Assembly (NCBI RefSeq): GCF_921293095.1
Contig: NC_060251.1
Span: 55,135,585 to 55,199,584, forward strand
DNA from: Ischnura elegans
Lineage: Eukaryota; Arthropoda; Insecta; Odonata; Coenagrionidae
Reading direction: 5' to 3'
DNA: 64,000 bases
Positions 44,738 through 58,965 of the stretch are shown one piece after another. A model generated the notes under the pieces. It saw only the letters and a program-made list of their open reading frames with translations. It was not told the origin of the DNA and did no database searches. Positions within the stretch are counted from its first letter, which is position 1; every line of letters starts with the position of its first letter. The translations under genes and the position numbers were made by a program.

Positions 44738-46190
44738 AAAGGGGTTGAATACTAGTAGGACCTTGCGATGAGCCCTGGCTGAAGGCGGCCATTTTTATTT
44801 TATCAGATTAGGTTTCTCATAATCCTTCATGTTACTCAGCCAGCTATAATTTTGATATTGCATGAAATAGAGATAGTGTAGGGTTTTCAAGGTTCTACCC
44901 AACTTGGAACTCTTTACAATGGAATGATGATTGCTGTGTACAATGCATGGGATCAGCTTAAGCCAGAAATAAAATTAAACAATACTTGCTCAAATGGCTG
45001 AATGAGCAATTTCTTGGCTTCACTGCTGGTGTCATCATTCCATTGCCATTAGGTATATCCATATTGAATCCAAGGACTGGATATTCATGCAATCACTAAT
45101 ATAAAATATGTTTATTGTCTTATTTCACAAAATTGATTTTTACGTTTAGATGACTTTGAGGATTGGTTATTGTGTTTGGGTGAGTTGATGTGTGAGGTCA
45201 CTCCCTCTCCGACAAAAATTACTTTTAATTACATGGAAATATGTAATTCCCTTTAAGTACACATTGACTATTATTCTGTGAAAAAACTTGGTTACTGAAA
45301 TTTTGTCCCTCAGACATTCTCCAAATAAACTCCTCCAAGTGTGAGGTGGCGTAGGGAAAGGAACTCCCTACTCCAAATTCACTTACCTGTGGCTTATTTT
45401 GGGGGAAGCTCTACCCTTCATTGTTCCCTATAAACATTTCATGCATGAAAGGATGGGTTTTGAGGTCCTTCGACACTTTGAAAGGAAAAAGGGAGGGTAA
45501 AAGGAGGGACAGGATGCATCAAGCATTGTTGCCTCTTTGACTGCTTGCAGTTATTTGCAACATACCCTGCCCGAATGTACGATTTATCATAAATATGATC
45601 TTGGCACTACTACAACTCTTTCTCATAACTCCCAGCAAGAGTAATAGCCCTGGGTACAAGTCTACACGGGCAGAAATTTCTATGAAAAAATACAAGTAGT
45701 TACAAAATGAAGTACTATTTTTTGTCTTCTTAGCTACAAGTTTTATCAAATATGCATGTGAACTGTGACTCCAACCCCTGAAATCTCCTGTCGACCTTTC
45801 AAAAACAAAAATAAGTGTAATTAAACCATGATTTATGGAAAAAAATTTAACAATTAGAAAGTTATGCTGTAGGATATGCATTAATAATAGATTATTACTA
45901 CATCTTATGAAATCTTTTACTGATATGCAGAAAATTTAGTATTCAAAGCTGAGCTGTTGCTCTCTCAGAGCCAAAAATAGTGCTTTTTCTACTGATGACA
46001 TTATAATAAATGCAGAAATTAATTCTTTTTTTGTTTCCAAGTTTATTTCTCCACAACTATTTACTGTTACGTAATACTTTGAACGCTAGTGCTTCCTCTT
46101 CTAGCATGGAAAGTTTTAATGTATCAATTTTCATTAATCACATTAACACATTCAACGGGGAACTGATAAGTGGAAAGTCATCAAAATCTT
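44738..46190. other. Tail-to-tail spacer, GST copy 3 to cathepsin B copy A, left part
   Basis: No gene was found. A 120-residue minus frame (45881-45519) has no domain. AATAAA at 44968 could be a distal poly(A) signal for GST copy 3. Confidence 0.4.
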
Positions 46191-46422
46191 AAGGCCGTTT
46201 TACACAGTACACGGAATTGCGCAGTCTGACGTACGTGCGAAGGCGCAATCAAAATTGCATCGTGTAAAGCGGTGAATTGCTAGAACACATGCGAGAATGC
46301 GTGGATGCAAGACGGCAAAATAGCCCGTTATAATTTTGTTCATGCATTTGTGCAATTCCACGCCATTTTAGAAATTAATGCAGCTCTAACCTGCGCAATT
46401 CCATGCCCCATAAAATGGCCTT
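46191..46422 (+). mobile_element. MITE family 2 (GGCCGTTTTACAC), full copy
   Basis: AAGGCCGTTTTACACAGTAC at the left is mirrored by the right end, reverse complement AAGGCCATTTTATGGGGCAT. Both continue into GGAATTGCGCAG. The 232-bp interior contains ATCGTGTAAAGCGGTGAATT and GGCAAAATAGCCCGTT, shared with the two other copies. Confidence 0.7.
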
Positions 46423-47280
46423 CACAGATTTTTTGATTGGAAACTAAAGAAAATACAACACTAACTAGCCTTAAGGCTCAAGAGCAGCTATCCAAAAATG
46501 ATGAACACTACTTAGTTTCTGGAACCCAACTGAAGTTGCTAGTAGTTAGAGTCCAGCAAATTGTACACTAGGAAGCATGTGGAAAGGGAAATAGCCTTGT
46601 GTGAGTATGATGAAAAGAATACCAAATACATATGTCACAAAGGCTTCTGCAATGATTAAATGGATGTTTCACGGGTTGATTCATTTTGCTAGATGATAGT
46701 TTCAGGTGTATTCCAGCTCTTGTATCTGTGTCCTGAGAATTCAAATTAAGGTCTGCCAAAATGAATCAAGATGGCCTTAACCTGGGAAACATTTATCCCA
46801 TACCCAACACGGTTCACCGTTGACTTGATCCAAAGATCAGCTTAGATGGTGCTACGTCAGTTGACGTGCTCTCAGCTGAATAAATTTGATGACCATTTAC
46901 AATGCATTTAATTGACTTAGAGACTTATTTACGAAATTCCATAGTAGTCTTCATCTAATAGAGTGTTAAAGAAACAGGCAGGCAACAAAGTAGTGCTTAG
47001 ATAGGTTTGACATAGTAGTATGAATGTATAAGGGGAAAAAATTTAGTAATCATGAATGCAATAAATATGTATGAACTAATTTATGAAAATTGATCATCTT
47101 AAATGTTACACATCACAGATCATTTCTCACAGTGCTATCTTAGAATAGCTCTTTTCTCAGTCAACATAAGTACACTGTGGGATAGAGATGAGGGTACAAA
47201 AACATATTTGCTATCACATCTTCCACTGGCTCCTTAATGCTTTAGGAGGACAAAAACAATATTATCTTCCATCAATCTTC
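46423..47280. other. Tail-to-tail spacer, right part
   Basis: AT-rich DNA that should include the 3' UTR of cathepsin B copy A. I see no AATAAA on the minus strand in the first 100 bases after its stop. Confidence 0.4.
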
Positions 47281-50200
47281 TTACTTCACAGTCAATTTTG
47301 GTAGACCGGCAACGATCGATCCTTCGATTCCACATTCATTTTTACCTCGAAGAATCTTAAAACAGCCACCATCACCCCAATCAGTATTCCAGGAGTTGGC
47401 AATCAACCAGTAGGGAACATTTCCTGCTTCTTTATCTACACCCCAACCGATGATTCTGACAGCATGCCCTCCAAGTTCTGAACCAGCAACATGCTGATAC
47501 ACTCCTAGAAGATGGATATTTAAAGTATCAGGATGAGCATACATGTAATTTTTAAATGATAAAAAGATCAGATACACCCGAAGCACATGATTTATGATGA
47601 GCAAGTCCATGTACATATTTTGAGTTGCATTTTTCAAAGGCTATGAAAATAACAGTGTTAGACATAACTTAAGAACCATATTAAACAGACAAATGGGAGG
47701 CAATAATGTATATCATATCCAGAACAATAATTCGAAGTCTTGATTATATCATTAACAGGCCGAAAACAATACATAGCTACTTTGCACTGATTGGCAGTAA
47801 AGATTTTTGATTAAATGTTTAGGGACAGAAAACATGTCAATCACAGTTTTCATTTGCATAAAATAAAAAGGGATAGTGATCTTTTCACATCTCAAATTTA
47901 CTCCCAATAGATATGGAATGCAGATACAATGCACGAAGGCTTTGAAAAACGTAACAGAAAGCTGCGCCAGTCTTGTGAACTGACATTTGAAAGTGACTGT
48001 ACAAGGAGGTGTCAGCATCATGTCAATAGGTAGGAGAAGCATGAAAATTTTAGCTACAGGAAATAACTTCAATCTCCCTTGTTGGAGAGGCTATTGATAA
48101 TTGGAAATATTTTAATAATACGAACAGAGATTAGGGGGTGATTCACAACAAAACCTGGAGACCAACAATTACAAAATACCCAGCCCTTTGCAGTCATACT
48201 CAATAGCTTTAAAAATCAAAATAATCGTCAACCATAAACAACTCCAATAAAGCCTCAAGCACAGGGGGAGAAACAGTTGATATTTAAAAAGACTTGAATT
48301 TATCCCAGAAGTTAATTTATATATGTACATACAAAGAACCAAGAAAGCTTCAACCAGTCATTTAACACTAATTTCTATCTCTACCACTCATATCTACTCT
48401 TTGGATTCCATGTCATCTAAACATTCGTGGATACCAAATACATATGTATAGAATTTTTAAACGTTTCAATAATTATAGCGTATTACGTAGACTTCTTTAT
48501 CCATCAAATGTCTGAGCAATACAATATCTGTGGTAGACAATAATGTATCTAATACATATATGTATTGAGATGCATGCCCTAAAGATCGCCCCTCCGTGAA
48601 TTCAGGGTCATTAAACAACATAATATTATTGCAAAAAAAGGAAAATTTGCTAATAAAGCTTAATTAATTTGAAATTTCAGGTATGTTCAAGAGAAAATAA
48701 GTACATATGTAAAGTAAAACTCATTAAAACCTAAAAGCTTAAAGCTGCAAGGGAAAATTACATGGACATTCCATTAGTAAGTAATCAATCTTGTAACCTT
48801 TTTGTCATGGATTTTCTAGCAATGGAAAAATGATGATTTCATTGCACATATGAAAGTAACATTTGGGATACATTGCCACAGACATGTAAGAGTTCCTGTT
48901 TCTTTAAGATGACACTCAAATAGTTTGAGGTTCTTCAAACTGATATGATTTCACCAAAAATCAGAAGCACTCACATAAAATTGGTGGGATACAAATCCAG
49001 AAGAAAATTTTTCATGATATAGGAGTTATTTTCAACCCAGAATGAATAATTTGAATTTGATTTCCATAAAAGCGCCAAAACATTATGAACTATCACACAG
49101 GAATAGCGACAAGCAAAATTCACAAATGAGAAAAAATAAATTTAAACATGAATTCTGGCTTTCCCCATGGAAGCCTGAATTCATTTTTATTGCAAATTTC
49201 AACAATTCAAACGTGATTTTCATCATCTCTAATTCAGCTCATTCTTTTTATACGAAAGTTATTTTGAGCCATATGTAAGCTACGCTGCCCCCTTATAATG
49301 AGGATCTGGATACATACTTTTATTTTCACTTTTTCAATAATCTTAGTAAATTATACAGTATGCATCATTCAGACTATAATGTATCTTCTTTTTTGGTTGA
49401 ATTTACCTTTTCCAATGGTTTACGGAATGAAGAGCTAATAAAGAATGGTACTTAATTTAAATCCATTACGTTATAATTATAATATTACCAATTTTAGGGT
49501 AAAATAATGCCACTTTTGGCCATAAAATGACCCCATCTTTCAGATGTCTCCATTCTGGGAAGTCGAAATGGGGAAGAGAGACTGAAAAAAGTATTGCTGG
49601 CCATTTTCATAAGTGGCTCTAAATGAAAGGAAGCAAAAACTGGATTACGTTGAGACAAACAAGCTACTCAATGAAATGCTAAATGAATTTCCTTCTTTAA
49701 CACGAATCCAACCATTTACCTTTCTATGTTTAATTTATTCTATTAAATTTAATTAATGTGTCATAAATTACATTTTTTAATAAGTCAGGAGATGTAGCAT
49801 AAGTAAAACTTGACTTTTTGCCCTTCAATATGCCTCAATTGCCCATACAACAAAATTAAATAAATTTTCAGGACAGATTGAAATGCCCAGATCCTTCTCC
49901 CATCTCAATTTATAATAGCCTCCGAAAACTGGAAACATTAACTCAAACTGCAATGAGCTACATAAATCTATATGTACTGTAACAAAGTAGCATTTACAGC
50001 TTAATATTAAATAATTTTAAGGGAACACCATTATGTACCATCAATCTGCTGAGGATTTTTTTTTTTCAAATTTTACCATAATTGTGGTAATGTGCCTTGT
50101 ATTGCCTATAATAATGCAACAACATTAAGACAATTTTGTGACAGCATTATGACAACATGGAAAGCCGGGAAATTTCACATTGTGACAACATGTATGCCAC

Positions 50201-53200
50201 ACATGGGTATTCATAATTTTATACAGCAACAAAGTTTTGAAAATTTTCTCCGCTGCTGGGGTTGGTACAAGGAAAACATAAGTAGGTACATAGTTCCTAA
50301 TTGCATTTTCCTGAAATCAGGCCATCGACACTTGTTATCACCTGTTATCACCATATTTTTAATTACCATCCTTAACCTTTTCCCCACTAAAGATGAAAAT
50401 ATGCGTCTGGACGTTTCTTGACCCTACAGACAAAAGCAGCAAATTTTCGTCAGAGATTTTCCTACGCATTTCAATGAATGCCGAATATATGCGTTTCCTA
50501 GCTCTCCCCCTTTCATGACGGTCAGGTGTGCGATGTCTTTGTTTCGGGACCCAATGCAGCGGGGCTTAGGCTTTACCCTTGAAATGCGGGAGCAGGTACC
50601 CGGACCCCTCGTCTTATACTTCCCCTCGTAGCTGTAAGAGGTCATACGATTGTTTAACCAGTCATTTTGTAAAATAAATATTTGTTCCTTTCTCAAAAAA
50701 TATAACTAAGAATTGAATTATTTGTCTTTTGAGCAGCACTCACAATTTATAAACGAAATTCTATGATAAATATAAACTTTATATCTCGATTTCAGCATTA
50801 ACATCAACATGGAAATTGTTGTTGCATTAAATGCATTATTATTGACGGTAGAGCTTCGTTCAAAATTTGACAATTCTCAGAATAAAACGAGGAATTCAAT
50901 TTATGTTCAAGCAACAATTATCCATATAGCTAATTCATGTAAACAAAGCATGATTGACTGCAAACCAATGCCGCTGGTAAGGTTATAAACCCAGAAAGGA
51001 GGGGGCCCAATTACCCTCAGAGTCCGAGATAATGCAGAGTCCCCGCTAGAAAGGGTCAAAAAAGGTTGGTGCTGAGAGTGCGTGATTATCTGCAAGACCC
51101 TTCTTAAGGAATATCTTGCAAAAATGCTCCATACGGAGGGGACGGAAGAGTCTCAGTACAGCAGTCATGCTAAGGCGAGAACTCTTATACACACACTATA
51201 TGACGATAAAACACTGTGACCTGGTTACAAACCTTTTTTGTAAGTGATGAAGTCTTCATACACCATAAATGCAGCTTCCACCGGTCCATTGGTCATTATT
51301 TCTTTCTGAATCTGTATTTCATGATAAGGGACGGCGTAAGCTTTTTGTCCTACAATGAAGAAATTACTTTTTATAGCATTAATTAAGAAGAAAATCCATA
51401 CTGAAGTTATTAAAAGTATACTGTGATTCAAAAAGTTCTCACTATTGAATTGTTAAGACTAACCGTAGTGAAGATCCTTTTCATAGGCCACTTTATAACT
51501 TCCATCACAGCTATGATGGCAAGGGGGAGTAGTCCCATTGTCACCTGTGCATGCTGGTCGACTCCCATTTATGTGATGCTCACACGGCTCAAATGGGTAT
51601 GGCTGACAGCCCTGAGGAATAAAATCAAGTCTATGAAGCTTGCATGACAAGAGAGTCGAGCAAATTGTGCATTACAGCAGCGTGGTATTTGTTAAAAGAA
51701 ACCTTGAATTCTTCATTCTTTAATTCCAGGAAATCACTGGGAATTAATGTAACAGTCACTAGAATATTGAATAGGAAATTCTCATCAATTTAGTACCACA
51801 GTCCGGCCTCTTGAGTTGTCCAATGATAGGCAGAGGGGTCTAGATCGTGTTAGGGGGAGAGGAAGCCAGGTCAGAAAGGGGAACACCCATGTCACATGTA
51901 AGCAAAGGAAGGAGCTGGAAGGGACAACAAGCAGAAAGGGCCAACAGAAATATCCCTTGTTTTCGTGATTCGAAGAAGGGTTATTTCGGCGGTTTAGGCT
52001 TGTTTTGGTGCTTCATATACATGTGACTTATTGTGTATGACTAAGCAAGGGTGTGAGGTGTGTTTGGGGGACAGTAATTGGCTGCAAACCGTGCTAGAGC
52101 TGGGTTCTCCAAACTAATCAGGAAGGGATTATGATAGGGTTCATGCCAAAATTTCAATTTCCCTGGCCTTTTCAATATCCCTGAATTATCCCTGATTTCC
52201 AGTCCAAATTATTAAAATTTCCCAGTCTATATCAATGGTAAAACATTCATAAGGTTTAAGGAAAAGCATATCTATATACTGCCCTGCAAACTGCCTCAAT
52301 AGACATCTTTCGGAGGTGTTAGGGTACAAGCCTTATAAAAAGAAAATAGAAGAAAAGGATGAGCATGCTGGAGTAATTAGACCACTGAGTCACCTATAAT
52401 CTGTTCATTTTATGTCTGCAGGTGAGCTTTCGTGAGATCCCGGACACTCTCGGAGGGCTTTGCTAATGGGATGGGGGTAGTACGGAGAGAAAGAGAGAGG
52501 AGGAGCGAACTTAACATTGCCAAATGTACATAGCTGCCCTAAACCTCTCTGTACGAAGCTCTTTTTTGGGATGGAGTTACCCTGGCATTTTCATCCCTCA
52601 GATTTGGGACCCAGCCCATCCCTTACCCCTGTCACTGGACTGCACCCTCTAACCCTATCATAGCACGAATCCACGGTCAAATTATTGCCTTACCAGTATT
52701 TTTTTTTAAACCAAAAATTGTATTTGATTATCAATAATTTACTCTTCTAAAAGAATTACTAGCATTTTTTAAAGCATAGTGGAATTTTAAACAGATTTCT
52801 AGCATTAAAAACAACAAAGTCAGTAAATAAAAGGTAATAAGGCTATAAGTCTGGAAGTCCGTAATTTTTAACACTAAAATTTTGTTTAAAAAAGGCTTAC
52901 GCACAGAACAAAATGAATTCATTTCAAAGTATAAAAAAATTGTAGTATGCAACAAAATATATCTTTGAAAAAACTAATGACAATATGACCACTTCGCAAC
53001 GGATTCCTACGGTGATGATGATCGTAAATAAGTTGGAGGGTCAGGCTTTATTGTATGAGGAGTGGCCCTATGGACTCGCTAAGCTGGGTCCCAGGCCGGG
53101 CCTGAATACATCCAGTAGTGTATCCTAATAAAAAATAATCACCCCTCCCTTTTTTTGATCCTAGGATCGCCCTTGCTGTGTAATGGCCCTAAATTCTGAG

Positions 53201-54824
53201 GCCATTTAAAAATAATAGAAGGAAGGCAATTACCGAATGGCTGGCAAATAAAGGTAGAAACCAAGTAAACACTGGAACGCTTGCGGGTTCGAACCTTCCA
53301 GAAGGGGGGCTAAGTGTGAAGTTATACTTCTACAAAATACCCTCCACTTTTGCTTTGTGACTGTCTCTATGTCATTTGAGAGACACTACATAAAGGTAGA
53401 ACCAAGAAAATAAGGGGACACACAGTTGTGAGGTTGGTTCGCGACTAGTTATTATGAGTCGGCATCGATTGACGACGTCTTTATTTTAAAACCTTGTCTT
53501 GTGCTAAATGCTGGTTGGCTTGTCAGTACCCGCATCACAGGCTCTCTTGCTTCAGCTCTAAAAATTCAACTTTTTTTCGTTCCTTCCTCTCCGGCCCTTC
53601 TAGTGGGCGACATTAGCAGTAACTTTCATACTTGCGAAATCCAAAAATCAGCTTCCCTTCCCCCTCCGAGAAATTGGGTAATTGTATCCGCTCTAGCTGC
53701 AGCTAAGCAATTATTCGCCAGTCCGTCCACCGCCGCCATCCGACACCAGACTTCTAATGCCTCCCGCATCTCCAGGCGAACCAGTAGCCAGAGATGATAA
53801 AAGATAGAGTTCCTTTTCTTTTTTATTAGAATGCAATCCATGAGCTATCATTGTTACCTGACGCCAAGGGCAGGGACGCACATTAAATCTAGTTCGGACT
53901 CGAGTCCCAGCACACCCCGGGTCCGGGTCACGACAGCTGTATTACGTTCACGTACCAACATAAGGATTTATGTTCATTAATTAACAACAAGAAGTGACCT
54001 ATAACAACATTACCTGATTGGAGCCATAAGATCCACCACTAACAATGCCACGATAAACCCAATAACCCCAAGCAGCAGCTGGATACCCTCCACCACATCC
54101 ATTTGAGAGAGTTTGGCAGCAAGACAGGATATTTTCCGCTGAGAATCTGAAATTCTCCTTTCCTTTTGAGTGTATGCAAACACGATCTGACATGGCTTCG
54201 GCAGCTGCAACAGCCTGCAATTGACAAAAATGAACAAATTAAAACAACAAGGTACAACAGACGAAATTCATTTAATAGATCGAAAATATATATCTATCAA
54301 ATATTCTGATATTAAAGTCGACAATGAAATAAAATATCTCAATTTTCCTCACACACACCACAAAGATTCACTTAATATGTCATCATTGATTTATTTCTCA
54401 ACTTACCCAACATGATCCACATGATCCTTGATCTCGGATTTCACTGATGGTGGGACAATTGGGCCACTGCTTGCGCGCGTCAAAATTTTCCGGAAGGATT
54501 TCATTTCTAATCAAGAAATGAGACTTTTCTGGGGGCCGCTTTGTTGCAGAATTCTCTCTGAAATCTCGAGGAACTCCCATGAGATTCCTTATATGTGCCA
54601 TGGGAACATGAGGTCCAAAGTTGCGTCCAGCCTAAGAAAGGTAGTAGGGTAAGCGTAAAAAATTTTCAACTAAGAATAAGAGAAGATCTAAGCTGTAATT
54701 GAAACGACATACTAACCTCCCACGTAGTTCCTAGGGAATTTATCTTCTCCACGAATTCATCCGATAGTGGATCGAGAGAACCTAGTACTCCCACCACCAA
54801 CAATAGCAAGGAGTATACCCACAT
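47281..54824 (-). CDS. CtsB: Cathepsin B-like cysteine protease, copy A (6 coding exons, 340 aa)
   Basis: Exons in transcript order are 54824-54717, 54631-54407, 54214-54014, 51611-51464, 51349-51233 and 47504-47281 (stop TAA), 1023 nt in all. Residues 1-17 are a hydrophobic signal peptide ([17 protein letters not shown]). The cathepsin B propeptide follows ([19 protein letters not shown]), and the mature enzyme probably starts near residue 82 ([12 protein letters not shown]). Catalytic Cys110 lies in CGSCW and is followed across the splice by [10 protein letters not shown]. His280 is in GGHAVRI and Asn303 in NSWNTDWG. The occluding loop has His190-His191 ([11 protein letters not shown]), which in cathepsin B gives peptidyl-dipeptidase activity. 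The expected product is a secreted or lysosomal zymogen active at acid pH. Intron 5 is 3.7 kb and intron 3 is 2.4 kb. It is the downstream member of a tandem pair, arranged tail to tail with the GST array. Confidence 0.93.
47505..51232. other. Intron 5 of cathepsin B copy A
   Basis: A 3.7-kb AT-rich intron. Frames up to about 110 residues have no domain, and no extra cathepsin exon is visible. Confidence 0.5.
51612..54013. other. Intron 3 of cathepsin B copy A
   Basis: It contains a relative of the 57727 MITE (52137-52240) and an isolated B-box-like GGGTTCGAACCTTCC near 53285 without tRNA structure. There is also a GC-richer patch at 53500-53800 with no recognised domain in any frame. Confidence 0.45.
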
Positions 54825-55456
54825 TTTATAATGACTTTTTTACCTTATTTACATGAGATATTACTCCTTTCCTGAGTCAAAATCCTGGTGGTGGTCACCA
54901 ATCACAACTGTACGGCTTCGGTTGCGGTAAGATCTTGTGACGATTAGCCTCCGGACCGCAATTAGTCATACCCGTCATACCCGTTACGGCGACCTTTTCC
55001 ACCCTTTTGTCCTTTGATGACACAAATAATAAAGAGATATTACACGGAACGAACCAGGAAAAAACATTTACCCGTTACGGTAATGCTATTGGTATTAATG
55101 GCATGAATCGCGATTGATATGATTCGCGCTTTGCTTCTTTCGATGAGAGGTCTGCGACGTATTTTTATGAGAAATTTACGTGACGGAAGTTACGTGTCGG
55201 CGGCATTTACGAAATTCTCGCAAACACGCTAAACTGGACTCTGGAAAAAAATAGTGCCCCATTTCCATTTTCCCAGCACGCTGTGTAATTCATGCAGGTT
55301 TATGTGATACACTATAAAATCTTCATTTCTAATAGACTATCCCTTTTCAGCTATCCTAGGGAGTATTACCTTCTTCCATGATATTACTGATAAGATTACG
55401 CGAAGACGCTCATCGCTTCGAAGCGGGAAACGGGTTGAATTTTTGTGCCTTCAAGT
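54825..55456. other. Upstream region of cathepsin B copy A
   Basis: The promoter should lie here. The direct repeat ATACCCGTCATACCCGTTACGG at about 54968-54989 recurs in part at 55070-55080. No clear TATA/initiator pair was recognised. Confidence 0.35.
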
Positions 55457-55711
55457 CAGTGGCGCAGCCAGAAATTAAGTTCGTGGGATCTCAAATTCAG
55501 GGGGGGGGGGGATTTTTAAAAAAACAGGGTAGGTACTAATTAGAGGTTTTAAACTAATTTTATCACTTTTAATAATCGAATAAACTTCATTTTTTAAAGA
55601 AATATTTTGAAAATTTATGATTTTTAAATAATTTGTTTTCTTTTATGAAGGAAAATAATTGTGTTTTTATTTTTCAGGGGGGGTCCGGACCCCCCCCTGG
55701 CTACGCCACCG
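55457..55711 (+). mobile_element. hAT-like MITE upstream of cathepsin B copy A
   Basis: It begins CAGTGGCGCAGCCAGAAATT. Its right end reads, in reverse complement, CGGTGGCGTAGCCAGGGG. The flanks CTTCAAGT and CTTCAACC match at 6 of 8 bases. The 255-bp AT-rich core is non-coding. Confidence 0.65.
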
Positions 55712-57726
55712 CTTCAACCTCAGATTTGTTTTCGGAAATCCTTTCACTAAATATGCTGGATTCAACTATACGCAGAAGAAATACATGGGCAGATTGATGT
55801 AGGAAGTAGTGACCTATCTGTGAGGGTCCATTTGCTGAGTCGCATGATGCTCTCCTTTTGTTATTCCTGTTCTATGGTATAATCTATAGCAATTAAAATT
55901 ATATCTAACCATCTGCCTACATCGCGACAGCAGTTTCCATGAATGTTCTGGAGAACGATTTACATCAACGGAGTATTATTGGGGAAGGGGGTGAGGGTGA
56001 TGGCATTGGATGCTATCCCCTACTCTTTGCAATTTCATTTATCTCCTGCAATTTTATTGATCAATTGCAGTTATCCCTTCCAAAATATCTCCCAGATTTT
56101 TGCTTCATCTAATTTCTCAGAATCCCTGCCACAGAATCACACCTTCATATTTTACCATCATATATTACAAATAGTAGGCTTTGGGAACTCCAAAATTGAT
56201 AATCATCGTTTTGCCATGTACATATATTCATTTCTTAGTTTCTTTTGATGATGATTTTTCCTAATCGTGTGCCATTTTCAATGTTTAAAATACTCTCACC
56301 AATTCACGAAACCAGTTAGAGATGTGCTCAAATAATGAAAACAGATAAAAATTCATGTGTGCTTGCCACTATCCCTGACATGGATAAGATGATAACATGC
56401 TTGTAAGTGGTCGTTTGAAGTATCGTTGGGGGAGAGGAATAAAAAAAGTGGCATCCTTCATGCTTATGTATTAACTCCAAATTAGACAGTAAGATGGCCT
56501 CGCATAAATTCTACAAGGAGAGATATCAGTAGCTCAAAGATCAGACTATGCTGCAATGGGTGAGTTTGATTTTCATAGAATTAGAAGCAGCTTCAGGCAA
56601 CTTTTGGGGGAGCACAGACAATATGCATATGAAAATAATTATCGATGATAAACCAGAGTTCAGGTTCTTCGGGTGAAAAATTATACTTATATCTTGAGTT
56701 TGTGTTTTCCCAAGAGAGAATCTCAATTACGAGATCATTACACCAGTCATGTATAGATGATGATCAATTTCTAAGTGTTAAATTGTTAGTCATAGCAAAA
56801 AATTTTTTTTTCTAGGATTTTAGGAAGCACCTCTTTCCCTTCAGTGAGAGGAAATATCTCATATAGATAATTTTGGAAATACTTTTAAATATTGCGCATT
56901 TAACAAAGACAATCAGAATACTTCAAAGTTTCATTTGGACTATTTAATTCACAACTAAAAGGAATAGCAAAATTTGTAACTTGTTGATAATATGTTCACG
57001 ATTCATTCAAGTCTTCCTCTTGTATTAACTAGTCACAGCTGTAAAAAATAATTTCTTTTCAGTGTTAAAAAAATGCAATGTAAATATGGGTTCAATATTT
57101 ATTTCCAGTTTAAAACAAGAAACTTACATCATTGCAGGCATAAAATCTTTTCAGTAAAACTTCAATTCGAAAAAAATCAGATAAAACAAGCACGATCAAA
57201 TTTAATTTTTCAAATTCATGCCTTCACTTGCACAGGTCCACAATAGCTACACACATGATGACGAGAGAGCCTTTTCTGGAATTTGCATAACCAAAATATG
57301 TATTTAATTGTATTAAATGAACTCCCTAAGAATTCACATTACCATTCAGTCCGCTAGATATAATCACAAAAATTTCTACGTAACTAAACCTTTGATTACA
57401 AAAAATGCACAAGAAAAAATTTGAGATCGATCCCTTGGTTTTTGGGACTTATCAAACTTCGAGGTTGACATTCATTCACAGCTTTACTCATTTATTGACC
57501 AGGAAATAGGTTAACTTATGCTTAAGGAAACATTCATTCACCAATTCTAAAATTCAAATTTAAATCCTTTCTCAAGGAAACATTGATAATTCTAAATGCT
57601 TTGTCCATGTATGTACAACAAACATCCAGAGAAAATGGCATGATAACAGATTCTCCAAAATGGAATGTAAATATGCATTTGAGACATGCTATTTGTACAT
57701 AAAACAGGTAACTTCAATTACACTAA
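55712..57726. other. Spacer between cathepsin B copies
   Basis: AT-rich, with frames up to 101 residues and no domain. No cathepsin exon remnant is seen. Confidence 0.45.
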
Positions 57727-58095
57727 CAGGGTTCATACCAAATTTCCATTGTAAATTCCCCTGATTTCCAGTCTGAATTGTTTCAAAATGCCCATGACTA
57801 CATCAATGGTAGAGTAGTTTTTGTTAGGAAAAGCAGGGTTTTATGGAAAAATGCTGCATGGAATATTGTTAAATGAGGTTGGTCATTAGTGATAGCAGTA
57901 GTAGCAGGAGAGCTGTGACACCAAGTCTGTGCTAACCCTTGCCATTCAGCTAGAAGGGTAAGAAAATGCCTATCTGGGTGGTCAAACGCAGAAACACCCC
58001 TCATGTTCAGCCACAATTTTCATCAACACATTTGCTATGCCTCTTAGAGCTATACCTTGACATTTCCATGGCTTCCCTGACAGGCATGAACCCTG
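57727..58095. mobile_element. MITE with CAGGGTTCAT(A/G)CC ends
   Basis: CAGGGTTCATACC opens it and GGCATGAACCCTG closes it. Related sequence (AGGGTTCATGCC, CCCTGATTTCCAGTC) lies at 52137-52240 in cathepsin B copy A intron 3. Confidence 0.6.
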
Positions 58096-58953
58096 TATAC
58101 GTGAAAAAAACAATGACATGCCTTGAGCATCATTCAGAATGGCAGGAAAAAATGTAAAAGCTGAAGTATATTCACAAAAATCTATGAACCTTCCACAAGA
58201 AGAGGGCTTAGATGACTATTTCCTTGATTAGTCTAAAAATATGACTTGAAATTATTACAGATAAGAGCTAGATTGTAAATTTTCATTAAAAGAGAAATCC
58301 TGTACAAGAGAAATATTAAGGTTGGTTTTGTTGATTCATGGGTTTTCCTCCAAATGCATTAATTTCCAGGGTAGATATTTCTCATGGCATTTCACAGATT
58401 ACTTCAGGTCCTACCCTGAAGGAAAACTAGCATGGCATAATCCTTAAGAATTGATTGATAAGGTTGGAAACCTCTTGATGGACACCCAGACCACAAGCAA
58501 CTGGGAGTCGTCATGAAAAAAGTAGGGACATCATTAACATTCTTTACAGATAGAGTTGAATAATCCTAAATTTATCAAGGTACAGTATCAGGATGTTTTG
58601 AAATTCACCTCAAATTACTACCACTTTTTTTAATTCCCTAACTTTAAAGACAAGAAAGAATCCATAATAGCCAACTCACAAGCAATATATCAAAGATAGG
58701 CATTTATTCCTTGGGTAAGAGATCAAAGACCTGGTTTAAAATTCAAAGAATAAGGGAAGATATGGTGAACCCAAAGCTTATTTCATCATAAAAAATTGTG
58801 ATGTGGCAGAACTGAGTAAGGCCCTTGTTTGAAACAGAAAAGATTTAAATCATTTATGAATTATTCATTTAAAAATGTAAAAATCAAAAATAAAAATCAA
58901 AAGTTCTTCACAAGGATGAGTTGACTCATGATTAATACACTTGATTTAAAATA

Positions 58954-58959
58954 TTTATT
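58954..58959 (-). terminator. Candidate poly(A) signal of cathepsin B copy B
   Basis: AATAAA on the minus strand begins after only six bases following the TGA stop (TGA-TAGAGC-AATAAA). If it is used, the 3' UTR is only a few tens of bases long. Confidence 0.5.
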
Positions 58960-58965
58960 GCTCTA

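Noticed and set aside
53265-53310. Possible tRNA gene (GGGTTCGAACCTTCC)
   Set aside because: Only a B-box-like string; there is no A box, no acceptor pairing and no anticodon arm.
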